Shown here one piece after another: positions 34,494 through 42,239 of a stretch of 46,113 nt of DNA. The DNA comes from an uncultured Cytophagales bacterium. GTDB taxonomy: Bacteria; Bacteroidota; Bacteroidia; Cytophagales; Cyclobacteriaceae. The stretch covers positions 1 to 46,113 of the forward strand of contig CAJXNP010000030.1 of NCBI GenBank assembly GCA_913057175.1. Direction: 5' to 3'. A program made the position numbers and the translations under genes. Numbering within the stretch: the first letter of the stretch is position 1; every line of letters starts with the position of its first letter. A model generated the notes under the pieces. It ran no database searches, had not been told where the DNA came from, and saw only the letters and a list, made by a program, of their open reading frames with translations.

Positions 34494-35591
34494 ATGAAAC
34501 AGCAATACTACACCATCTTACTTCTTCTCTTTGTGGTTTTCCAAGTGAAAGCGCAGGAAGACCCTCGTGAATTGTTTAAATTCGCGAAATTTAAATATGA
34601 TCGCTCTGAGTATCAGGAGGCTTTGGCTTATTTAGATAAAACCATAAAAGCGGATCCCGCTTACTCCAACGCTTACTTATTGCGCGCAGAGGTTTATTAT
34701 GAGCAGGAAAATTACGATAAAGTCATATCAGACCTCGATCGGGCATTTGAAATTGAACAGACATTTTCTTCCTTTTTAAATAAATATCACATTCTCAAGG
34801 CGAAGACCTACATTCAGCAAAATAAATTAGAAGACGCAGAAAAAACCTATGAAGATCTACTGGCTTTAGAGGATTATAATTCTGAGGCTTACTTCGAGCT
34901 TGGGAATCTTCAATTTTTGATGGATCAGCCAACTGAGGCGCTGATCTCCATTAACAAAGCCGTAAAAATTGATCCGAAAATCGCCAAATTTTACGCAGCA
35001 CGTGCATATTTCACACAAAAATCCTATACCATTTTTCCCGGTGACAAAAGGTATAAAGCTGTAAATGACGATTTCAACCTCGCACTTTACCTGGAGCCAA
35101 ATAATTATGAATTCTATAAGCTAAGAAGTGAATTCATGAGAAAAATGGGCCAGGAAGTAGAGGCGCTGAACGATTACAACAAGATGATCGAACTTTCACC
35201 GGAAGAAAATTTTGCCTATACTGAGCGCGGAGTATTGAAAATGCATGAAGAAAAGTACATCGAGGCAATAGAAGATTTTAGTTCTTCGATAGAACTGTTT
35301 CCCGGAGATGCCGACAACTTCAAATACAGGGGCCTATGCCATCACAATCTCAGGGAGTATTATGATGCATACAATGATTTCTCTAAGTCAATTGAACTAT
35401 TGAATGTAGAGCTAAGTGATGTCAACGAAAATGAGAAGCTAAAAAGTAAGATTGCACAGACCTATTTAATGAGGGGGCACTCCCTGTTTGCGATGAGAAA
35501 AGGTAGTGAAGCTTGCCGCGACTTTTTAAAGGCACTTGACATGGGCGAACGAAAAGGTTTAAATTATTTCAGGAAGTATTGTCGTTTCTAG
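34494..35591 (+). CDS. Exported TPR-repeat protein
   Basis: A 365-residue protein with signal sequence YTILLLLFVVFQVKAQ and then at least seven tetratricopeptide repeats, for example YQEALAYLDKTIKADPAYSN, AYLLRAEVYYEQENYDKVIS, and EAYFELGNLQFLMDQPTEAL; later units contain AYTERGVLKMHEEKYIEAIE. It probably acts as a periplasmic or outer-membrane scaffold. No enzyme motif is present. It has its own promoter and precedes the Wzi-like protein gene by 138 bp. Confidence 0.83.
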   Translation: MKQQYYTILLLLFVVFQVKAQEDPRELFKFAKFKYDRSEYQEALAYLDKTIKADPAYSNAYLLRAEVYYEQENYDKVISDLDRAFEIEQTFSSFLNKYHILKAKTYIQQNKLEDAEKTYEDLLALEDYNSEAYFELGNLQFLMDQPTEALISINKAVKIDPKIAKFYAARAYFTQKSYTIFPGDKRYKAVNDDFNLALYLEPNNYEFYKLRSEFMRKMGQEVEALNDYNKMIELSPEENFAYTERGVLKMHEEKYIEAIEDFSSSIELFPGDADNFKYRGLCHHNLREYYDAYNDFSKSIELLNVELSDVNENEKLKSKIAQTYLMRGHSLFAMRKGSEACRDFLKALDMGERKGLNYFRKYCRF

Positions 35592-35729
35592 TATTACGTC
35601 AAGCATACTTTCCGCGAGCGCTTAATCTTCTCTGCGTAGACGCTAGCCACACAAAAACTCGTTTTTATTTCATCCATAACAATTCATTCCCAAACTAATT
35701 CTATATTTAGGTTTTTAACCTGAATATTT

Positions 35730-37409
35730 ATGAAAAGATTGATCGCGTTGGGATGCTTTTTCATCCTCGCTTATACTTCATTCTCTCAAACTGCCAATGC
35801 TCCACTTAATACAGATTATTATCATCTCCTCGATCGATATGAGATCCTCAATGGAAAATTTTCCCATAGTTTCCACACGGCAGCCAAGCCCTATCAGAGA
35901 ATTCATATTGCTCAGTTTGTTGATACGCTTCTGAGTGATAGCAACTATTGGTATTATCAGGATAAACAGCTGCTTACTTACCTTGCCAATGATAATTGGG
36001 AATACAGCAACTATGCTGACAATGACAGCAATAAGCCGTTTCTGAAAGTTTTTTTTAGAAAAAAATCAGATCTGTATCACGTAAAAACCAAGGATTTTGA
36101 TCTTCATGTCAATCCAATTTTACATTTCAGCCTCGGTAAAGAGTCAGCTTCTGACGTCATGAATTACGTCAATACCCGTGGGGTTGATATCAGGGGAAAT
36201 ATTGTTGGAAGGTTAGGTTTTTATTCATCCATTGCAACTACCCAGGCAGCCTATCCCTTATATGTCCGAAATTACATCGAGGAAAAAGGAGTCGTACCAT
36301 ATGAAGGTTTCTGGAAGGAATTCCATACCGATGGAGTTGATTATTTCACAGCAAGGGGATATTTATCGTTTGACCTCATCAAAAATTATGTAAATGCCCA
36401 ATTTGGTTTTGACAAAAACACAACTGGAAATGGCTATCGATCCATGTTTTTGTCAGATTTCAGTAATTCGTACACATTCCTGAAACTGAATACGAAGATC
36501 TGGAGGATCAACTACCGAAATATCTTCGCGCAAGGTGTGGCAGAGCACATGGTCACATCGACAGGGTCAGCCGGTACGGAAAAATATCCCAAGAAATTTC
36601 TCGCCTCCCACCACCTTAGTATAAACATCACTGATAACATAAATATAGGTTTGTTTGAAGCGGTCATGGCCGGTGATTCGACTCAAACATTTAATATCAG
36701 CTACATGAACCCCATCATTTTTTACCGTGCATTGGAACACCAGGATGGAAGCACGGACAACGCCATGGTGGGTTTTGACTATAAAGTCAATTTTGCCAGA
36801 CATTTTTCTGTCTATGGACAGTTTTTACTGGACGAGTTCAAATTAGATGAAATCAAGTCCGGGGAAGGCTGGTGGGCCAATAAATGGGGCCTCCAAACCG
36901 GCTTGAAATACATCAACGTATTTGGGATCAAAAACCTGGACGGGCAGATTGAATATAACATTGCACGGCCATATCTGTACCAGCATCAGGATATCTATAC
37001 CAATTATGCGCATTACAGTATGCCGCTTGGTCATATTCAGGGAGGTAATTTCAGGGAATTCATCGGGATCCTTCGGTTTCAACCTTCTCCAAAATTTAAC
37101 TTTATTGGACAATTGAACATCTCGAGATATGGTGAAGACAATAATGCCAATACCAACTGGGGAAAAAATGTGATGAAAAGCTATACGACCAGGGAGCAGG
37201 ATTATGGAAATACCATCGGACAGGGTGTCGATACCAAATTATTTAATTCCCAGCTTACGGCTATTTATCAATTTAAACACAACCTATTTTTTGATCTGAA
37301 CTTTGTTTATAGAAAGCTGGACAGCGAACTGGATGAGCGAGATGAAAACACGACTTATATCTCCGCAAGTTTCCGGTGGAACATCCCACGCAAAACCTTT
37401 GACTTTTAA
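35730..37409 (+). CDS. Outer membrane beta-barrel protein, capsule assembly Wzi-like
   Basis: A 559-residue exported protein. The signal peptide is MKRLIALGCFFILAYTSFSQ. A soluble N-terminal part (DYYHLLDRYEILNGKFS onward) leads into many amphipathic strands such as HVNPILHFSLGKES, VNAQFGFDKNTTGNGYRSMF and NFIGQLNISRYG, ending SASFRWNIPRKTFDF with the terminal Phe expected of an outer membrane barrel. The FGFDKNTTGNGYRSMFLSD region resembles the Wzi capsule-assembly family, which anchors capsule at the surface. The Wzi link is by resemblance only. Confidence 0.6.
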   Translation: MKRLIALGCFFILAYTSFSQTANAPLNTDYYHLLDRYEILNGKFSHSFHTAAKPYQRIHIAQFVDTLLSDSNYWYYQDKQLLTYLANDNWEYSNYADNDSNKPFLKVFFRKKSDLYHVKTKDFDLHVNPILHFSLGKESASDVMNYVNTRGVDIRGNIVGRLGFYSSIATTQAAYPLYVRNYIEEKGVVPYEGFWKEFHTDGVDYFTARGYLSFDLIKNYVNAQFGFDKNTTGNGYRSMFLSDFSNSYTFLKLNTKIWRINYRNIFAQGVAEHMVTSTGSAGTEKYPKKFLASHHLSINITDNINIGLFEAVMAGDSTQTFNISYMNPIIFYRALEHQDGSTDNAMVGFDYKVNFARHFSVYGQFLLDEFKLDEIKSGEGWWANKWGLQTGLKYINVFGIKNLDGQIEYNIARPYLYQHQDIYTNYAHYSMPLGHIQGGNFREFIGILRFQPSPKFNFIGQLNISRYGEDNNANTNWGKNVMKSYTTREQDYGNTIGQGVDTKLFNSQLTAIYQFKHNLFFDLNFVYRKLDSELDERDENTTYISASFRWNIPRKTFDF

Positions 37410-37476
37410 GGTCCTAATCATAAGTCTTTTTAATTCCGGCAAATATTCTTTGTTTTGCTGAACTAATATCCATTGA

Positions 37477-39306
37477 ATGAAAACGTATTTTCGAATTCTT
37501 TCCTATTCCAGGCCATTTAGAAGCTACGTTCCATTTTATATTCCCTCCTCCATCATTTCAATCGTTTTTGGACTTGTCAACATCGTATTGCTCAAGCCGC
37601 TTTTGGATGTGATATTTGAAAAAATTGAACCGGAAATATTTCAATCATATAGTGCCAAGCCAGATTTTGAATTTTCCATTCAGTATTTCACTGATATTTT
37701 TAACCATTACATGTTTCAAACTGTCGAGGAGTATGGGAAATTTGGTTCTCTGCTCTTTGTCTGCACCATCATTGCCATCTCCGTGCTCATTTCCAACTTA
37801 TTCCGCTTCATCGCAGCCATTATCCTCGCAAATGTGCGTGTCAAGATCATAAGAAATTTAAGGCTGGATATTTTCAGGAATATTTCACTCCTCCACATAG
37901 GCTATTTTACCCATCAGAAAAAAGGAGATATCCTTTCACGTGTTTCCAATGATGTACAACAAATTGAGCATTCGGTACAACAATCATTAAAGGTGCTATT
38001 CAGGGAGCCGGTAACGATTATCGTTTATTTTGGCTGCCTGTTTTATATGTCTTATAGCTTGACCTTGTTTACACTGATCATTCTTCCCTTGTCGGGATAT
38101 ATCATTGCATCCATTGCCAAAAGATTAAAGTCAACTGCCATCAGCAACCAGGAATCGTTAAGCCGGATCCTGAACATTTTTGATGAAGCGATCAATGGCA
38201 TGCGCGTGGTCAAAGCATTCAATGCAACGGGCTACATCAATAAAATTTTTGGGAAAGAAATAAAAACCTATGCAGACCTGAATTACAATTACTCCAAGCG
38301 GTTTGAATTGGCAGGTCCTATTTCGGAATTTTTGGGTGTGATAGCCGTCATTGGAATTGTCGTTTACGGAGGCAACCTTGTATTGGGAAAAGAGTTAATG
38401 GATTCTTCTACCTTCATTACCTATCTCGCGATTTTTACGCAGGTTTTACAACCAGCTAAAAACATCTCCGCTGCTGTAACAAGCATCCAGCGGGGAATTG
38501 CCTCAGCGGAGCGGGTTTTTGAATTAACCGACGTAAAATCCGACATCACTGACAAACCACAAGCCAAAGAGCTTACACAATTTAAAGATCAGATTGAATT
38601 TAAAAATGTCTCCTTTGCCTATGAAAGGGAAAAAGTACTGAAGAATATCAACCTGGCGATTCCCAAAGGAAAAACCATTGCCCTCGTGGGACCATCAGGA
38701 GGTGGCAAATCTACACTGGCTGATCTGGTTCCAAGATTCTACGATCCCATCAAGGGGGATATATATATCGATGGCATAGCATTGAGGGATTACAAAATGG
38801 ATTCTATTCGGAAGCAAATGGGTATTGTTGCCCAAGAATCCATTCTATTTAATGACACTGTCTTCAACAACATTGCTTTCGGCCTGGAAAACATCGAGGA
38901 AGAAAAGGTGATCCAGGCTGCTAAAATTGCCAATGCACACGAATTCATCGAGCAAATGGATGAAAAGTATCAGACCATCATTGGAGAGAGGGGATTAAAA
39001 CTTTCAGGAGGCCAGCGACAGAGACTATCCATTGCCCGGGCTGTGTTGAGGAATCCACCTATTCTTATCCTTGATGAGGCTACTTCCGCATTGGATACGC
39101 AATCCGAAAAACTGGTCCAGGAAGCGCTTTACAATCTGATGAAAAACAGGACTTCAATTGTGATCGCTCACCGGCTGAGCACGATCCAGCATGCTGATCA
39201 GATCCTGGTATTGAAAGACGGGGAAATCATCGAGCAAGGCACGCATGAAGAATTAATTGACAAAGAAGGATTTTATTACAAACTTATAGACATGCAAAGC
39301 CTGTAA
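37477..39306 (+). CDS. MsbA-type ABC exporter (fused membrane and ATPase domains)
   Basis: A 609-residue half-transporter. Residues about 1-330 hold six membrane spans (FYIPSSIISIVFGLVNIVLL first), and residues about 360-600 the ATPase: Walker A GPSGGGKST near 403-411, the Q-loop VAQESILFNDT, signature LSGGQRQRLSIARA near 508 and Walker B LILDEATSALDTQ near 528. It should form a homodimer in the inner membrane and flip a lipid-linked substrate; lipid A flipping by MsbA is the obvious guess, but drug or glycolipid export is possible. A small membrane protein and gmhA follow on the same strand. Confidence 0.9.
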   Translation: MKTYFRILSYSRPFRSYVPFYIPSSIISIVFGLVNIVLLKPLLDVIFEKIEPEIFQSYSAKPDFEFSIQYFTDIFNHYMFQTVEEYGKFGSLLFVCTIIAISVLISNLFRFIAAIILANVRVKIIRNLRLDIFRNISLLHIGYFTHQKKGDILSRVSNDVQQIEHSVQQSLKVLFREPVTIIVYFGCLFYMSYSLTLFTLIILPLSGYIIASIAKRLKSTAISNQESLSRILNIFDEAINGMRVVKAFNATGYINKIFGKEIKTYADLNYNYSKRFELAGPISEFLGVIAVIGIVVYGGNLVLGKELMDSSTFITYLAIFTQVLQPAKNISAAVTSIQRGIASAERVFELTDVKSDITDKPQAKELTQFKDQIEFKNVSFAYEREKVLKNINLAIPKGKTIALVGPSGGGKSTLADLVPRFYDPIKGDIYIDGIALRDYKMDSIRKQMGIVAQESILFNDTVFNNIAFGLENIEEEKVIQAAKIANAHEFIEQMDEKYQTIIGERGLKLSGGQRQRLSIARAVLRNPPILILDEATSALDTQSEKLVQEALYNLMKNRTSIVIAHRLSTIQHADQILVLKDGEIIEQGTHEELIDKEGFYYKLIDMQSL

Positions 39307-39349
39307 CGATCACCGGCTTTGTTCTACATTGACTTTATAATCGAATAAA

Positions 39350-39628
39350 TTGCTGCAAAATTTTCTTAAAAAATTTCCTCCAAAAATCATTAAGGTTATT
39401 AAAGTTATCTTATATATCGTTTTATTTTCTTATTTGATAGGTTCCATCTATATTAGTTTCACCTATGATGATCTCGTTATCAAAATAGGAATTTTTACTT
39501 TTTTTCTTTTTATCAAAAAATGGGTAACAGCCGGGCTTTTTATCATGGTTTTTCTTTGGATGATTGAAAATCTGCATATTTATCAGCTCAAAAGCAAAAT
39601 CGAAGAATTAAAGGAAAGAAATAATTGA
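39350..39628 (+). CDS. Small two-span membrane protein
   Basis: A 92-residue protein with two hydrophobic helices, [20 protein letters not shown] and [19 protein letters not shown], and a C-terminal charged helix [13 protein letters not shown]. The start is TTG at 39350 (or the CTG next to it); there is no ATG before the first helix. It lies between the ABC exporter and gmhA, 7 bp before gmhA, and is probably cotranscribed with both. I recognise no named family. Confidence 0.6.
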   Translation: MLQNFLKKFPPKIIKVIKVILYIVLFSYLIGSIYISFTYDDLVIKIGIFTFFLFIKKWVTAGLFIMVFLWMIENLHIYQLKSKIEELKERNN

Positions 39629-39635
39629 TCGCAAA

Positions 39636-40211
39636 ATGTACAGAGAGGAAATATTGAGCCAGTTAAACGATGCAAAGAGTTTGCTGGATCAGTTCATGAG
39701 TGATGAAAAAAATGTGACTGCCATTGAAAATGCCGCTAAAGCTATCGCAGAATCGATCAAAAATGGAGGAAAAGTCTTCTCCTGCGGGAATGGAGGCTCC
39801 CATTGCGATGCAATGCATTTTGCGGAAGAAATGACAGGGAATTTCAGGGAACAGCGAGAAGCACTGCCGGCAATTGTGATCTCTGACCCAAGCCACATGT
39901 CGTGCGTGAGCAATGATTTTGGATTTGATTCGGTTTTTTCAAGATACATTGATGGTTTAGGAAGAAAAGGAGATGTTTTATTGGCTATTAGCTGCAGTGG
40001 AAATTCCAAAAATATTGTGAAAGCGGTTGAATCCGCCCATGACAAAGACATGAATGTGATTGGGATGACCGGAAAAAACGGAGGAAAATTAGGGGAGATC
40101 GCAGATCTTGAGATCAATGTTCCCTATCATGGATATGCTGACAGAATACAGGAAATACATATAAAAGTAATTCATATACTGATTTTTTTAATTGAGAAAT
40201 TTTTGAAATAA
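39636..40211 (+). CDS. gmhA: Sedoheptulose-7-phosphate isomerase
   Basis: GmhA, 191 residues, converts sedoheptulose 7-phosphate to D-glycero-D-manno-heptose 7-phosphate, the first step to the heptose of LPS cores and S-layer glycans. The SIS domain shows [20 protein letters not shown] and [16 protein letters not shown]. Metal and catalytic residues fall at the positions known in the E. coli enzyme: His61, Glu65, Gln172 and His180 (in [16 protein letters not shown]). No other heptose genes lie nearby. The stop codon TAA is followed at once by the yifB ATG. Confidence 0.96.
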   Translation: MYREEILSQLNDAKSLLDQFMSDEKNVTAIENAAKAIAESIKNGGKVFSCGNGGSHCDAMHFAEEMTGNFREQREALPAIVISDPSHMSCVSNDFGFDSVFSRYIDGLGRKGDVLLAISCSGNSKNIVKAVESAHDKDMNVIGMTGKNGGKLGEIADLEINVPYHGYADRIQEIHIKVIHILIFLIEKFLK

Positions 40212-40871
40212 ATGCTTGCCAAAACCTACGGTAGCGCCGTTTTTGGGATCGATGCCACAACCATTACGATAGAAGTAACTGTTATTTCCGGAACCAAGGT
40301 TTTCATTGTTGGCTTGCCGGACAACGCTGTGAAGGAAAGTCAGCAGCGTGTAGAATCAGCGATCAAGCAAAACGGCTATTTTATGCCTCGTCAAAAGGTG
40401 GTTGTCAACCTGGCTCCTGCGGATATCCGAAAAGAGGGATCTTCCTATGATCTTCCGATCGCGTTAGGAATTCTGTATGCATCCGAACAGATCATTGCTG
40501 ATGATCTTGACAAATATGTTGTCATGGGCGAACTTTCGCTGGATGGTATTCTACGACCGATCAAAGGAGTTTTACCGATCGCCATCGAAGCAAGAAAGCA
40601 GGGATTCAAAGGCTTTGTCCTTCCCAAAGAAAATGCTGCTGAAGCCGCCATCGTCAATAACCTGGACATTATTAGCGTCAGCAACCTGAATGAAGCCATC
40701 GATTTTTTCCGTGATCCAGGCTCGATTGAACCGTTGAAAGTCGACACACGAGACGTGTTTTTTCACGAACAAACGGAGAACGACCTTGATTTTTCGGATG
40801 TTCAGGGACAGGAAAATATTAAGCGGGCATTGGAAATCGCCGCCGCAGGTGGACATAATATCATTAAGTAA
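40212..40871 (+). pseudogene. yifB: YifB/ComM 5' fragment, interrupted by inserted DNA
   Basis: The first 218 codons of a YifB/ComM (magnesium-chelatase-like AAA+) protein: TYGSAVFGIDATTITIEV, FIVGLPDNAVKESQQRVESA, NLAPADIRKEGSSYDLPIAL and the join to the ATPase domain, SDVQGQENIKRALEIAAAGG then HNII. At that point family members continue with the Walker A sequence GPPGAGKT; here the frame reads Lys-stop (40866-40871) into unrelated DNA. The remaining piece is the N-terminal Lon-substrate-like/ChlI domain; the ATPase domain needed for the branch-migration helicase role of ComM in natural transformation is absent. The gene start and the gmhA junction are intact, so this is an insertion or rearrangement rather than decay. 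Confidence 0.9.
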
Positions 40872-40896
40872 GTAACAAGTTATAGCATTCCTTTCT

Positions 40897-40928
40897 TTTA
40901 AGCTGATTTAAGCTTTCTAGGCTAGAAA
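40897..40928. repeat. Direct and inverted repeats near the yifB junction
   Basis: TTTAAGCT occurs at 40897-40904 and 40907-40914, followed by an inverted repeat TTTCTAG (40914-40920) and CTAGAAA (40922-40928). They begin about 30 bp inside the inserted DNA, where recombinase-binding sites often lie; they might equally be an operator for the next gene. Confidence 0.45.
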
Positions 40929-40955
40929 ATCATGTTTTACCTAAACTAATTTATT

Positions 40956-41273
40956 ATGAAAATTCCAAGAACAGAAAAAACATTCTACAGAGAAAGTGAA
41001 TTGAAAGAAGCTTATGAAGAACACTTACAAGCTTTGAAAGAAGAAGTAGAACTTAAAGAGAAATTATATGATCTCACTTTACAACATAAGGAGGATCGTG
41101 AAAATTCGGCCTTGAAAAAAGAAATTAATAAACTTAGGAGAAGATTAAGAAAAATTCAGCCAATTGTTTTCCCGGGTTTTTTTGGTAAGTATGCCAGAGC
41201 TATTAATTGGAAGGAAAAACAGGATAATAAGCCTAAGTCGAAACAAAAGCAGCGAGAATTCCAAGTCCAATAA
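40956..41273 (+). CDS. Basic coiled-coil protein of unknown function
   Basis: A 105-residue, lysine/glutamate-rich protein. Residues about 12-70 (ELKEAYEEHLQALKEEVELK onward to KKEINKLRRRLRKIQ) are predicted by heptad pattern to be a long coiled coil; a short aromatic stretch (VFPGFFGKYARAINW) follows and the tail is basic. No family is recognised. It is the first gene of the inserted DNA. Its last 41 bp overlap a convergent 52-codon gene. Confidence 0.65.
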   Translation: MKIPRTEKTFYRESELKEAYEEHLQALKEEVELKEKLYDLTLQHKEDRENSALKKEINKLRRRLRKIQPIVFPGFFGKYARAINWKEKQDNKPKSKQKQREFQVQ

Positions 41274-41391
41274 CCAATCCTAAAAAAGTGTAAATCTTAA
41301 TCCAGTTGGCGTCGGCGTAGGCTTCATCAAAGTCTTCGTCTTCGTCAAGTGGATCAAATAGCAAGTAGAAGGCAAAAAGTGTCTTTTTCAT
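41233..41391 (-). CDS. Tail-anchored acidic small membrane protein
   Basis: A 52-codon frame, ATG at 41391 to TAG at 41233-41235. It reads MKKTLFAFYLLFDP, then an acidic segment LDEDEDFDEAYADANW, then one strongly hydrophobic helix IYTFLGLVIGLGILAAFVS at the very C-terminus. This order of charged head and terminal membrane helix is not what chance would give and is typical of a small membrane protein. It is convergent with, and overlaps by 41 bp, the coiled-coil gene at 40956. Function unknown. Confidence 0.6.
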   Translation of the reverse strand: MKKTLFAFYLLFDPLDEDEDFDEAYADANWIKIYTFLGLVIGLGILAAFVST

Positions 41392-41425
41392 ATATTGACG
41401 TGTTGAAAAATTGAATATAAAAAAA

Positions 41426-41851
41426 ATGACCGAAACGGATTTTACGAAGGGTATAAAATTCTTTAATGAGAAACATATAATCTGGGGAACGAAGATTGAA
41501 AGGCTAATAAAAGATTGGAGGCCAAAAAAGGATATACAAGGTGACCGACTTAAATTAATCTGGGGAGATGTTAAGTTTTACGGAAGTGTATTGACCGCCG
41601 CATCAGAATTCTTTCCGGAGGAGACTTTAGTCAAAGACAGGTTTCTAAAGGAAATAATTCTAAGCGGTCAAATCGAACCTAAAAAGCATGTTGACATAAT
41701 CAATGGAATCAATTCTGTCGTTGGAGATCCTACAGGACATGTTGAGTTACCTAACTTATCAAGCTACAACTGGATGCATGACGAGATTGAAGTGTCAGCT
41801 AATTATATTTTAAAAAGTCAAACGGTGAAGGTTTCTATAAGGAAAATTTGA
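41426..41851 (+). CDS. Hypothetical protein
   Basis: A 141-residue soluble protein from the ATG at 41426 (the frame can be extended only to a TTG at 41411). Notable stretches are KFFNEKHIIWGTKIERLIKD, LKLIWGDVKFYGSVLTAASE and a C-terminal VSANYILKSQTVKVSIRK. I recognise no family. It lies between the small acidic membrane protein gene and the region upstream of the protease-like gene, 174 bp before the 56-codon membrane protein. Confidence 0.6.
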   Translation: MTETDFTKGIKFFNEKHIIWGTKIERLIKDWRPKKDIQGDRLKLIWGDVKFYGSVLTAASEFFPEETLVKDRFLKEIILSGQIEPKKHVDIINGINSVVGDPTGHVELPNLSSYNWMHDEIEVSANYILKSQTVKVSIRKI

Positions 41852-42025
41852 ATCGTTTTCTTATATTTAATCAAAAATAGACAACATTTTTTTCGTGTAC
41901 AGACTTCTTGGACGAATTTGACCACTTGACACAGAGGAGCTGTCAAAAGGAAGGTTTGTATAAAATATATTAAATATTTGTTGGGTTAGCTCCTCCGTTG
42001 AAACCCGATGTAAAAGTATTTAATA
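41852..42025. other. Spacer with an inverted repeat
   Basis: A 174-bp gap upstream of the 56-codon membrane protein gene. GAGGAGCT at 41935-41942 and AGCTCCTC at 41989-41996 form an 8-bp inverted repeat about 46 bases apart. The region probably holds the promoter of the protease-like unit, but I cannot place it with confidence. Confidence 0.4.
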
Positions 42026-42196
42026 ATGAATTCTTTTGAATTATATGTTGTTTATATTAGAGAAATTTCCACCACGCTTGTAATAATTTGGATCCTTTCG
42101 AAATTAATTAGGTCGTGTTTTGGTTTGATTATCTTTTCAAGGGATAAAAAAGTAAAGGAAATATCGATTGGTAAATACTTCAAACTAAAGAGATAA
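42026..42196 (+). CDS. Small membrane protein upstream of the Ntn-hydrolase
   Basis: A 56-codon frame, ATG at 42026 to TAA at 42194-42196, reading MNSFELYVVYIREISTTLVI and then IWILSKLIRSCFGLIIFSRD with a basic tail KKVKEISIGKYFKLKR. The residue pattern suggests one or two membrane helices followed by a positive cytoplasmic tail. It ends 43 bp before the ATG of the protease-like protein and is on the same strand, so the two are probably cotranscribed. A pairing with the protease (anchor, substrate or inhibitor) is a hypothesis. Confidence 0.5.
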   Translation: MNSFELYVVYIREISTTLVIIWILSKLIRSCFGLIIFSRDKKVKEISIGKYFKLKR

Positions 42197-42239
42197 GATC
42201 GGTTTTTTTGAACATTTACTGAAATAAAATTCAAACACT

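Noticed and set aside
40212-40871. Natural short YifB isoform
   Set aside because: The break falls in the middle of the conserved junction into the ATPase domain and is followed by a stop after a single non-family residue; no downstream remainder of the gene exists in any frame nearby.
42052-42234. 60-codon minus-strand frame upstream of the Ntn-hydrolase
   Set aside because: It starts with TTG and overlaps, antisense, the better supported 56-codon ATG frame at 42026-42196, which has a clear membrane helix and basic tail.
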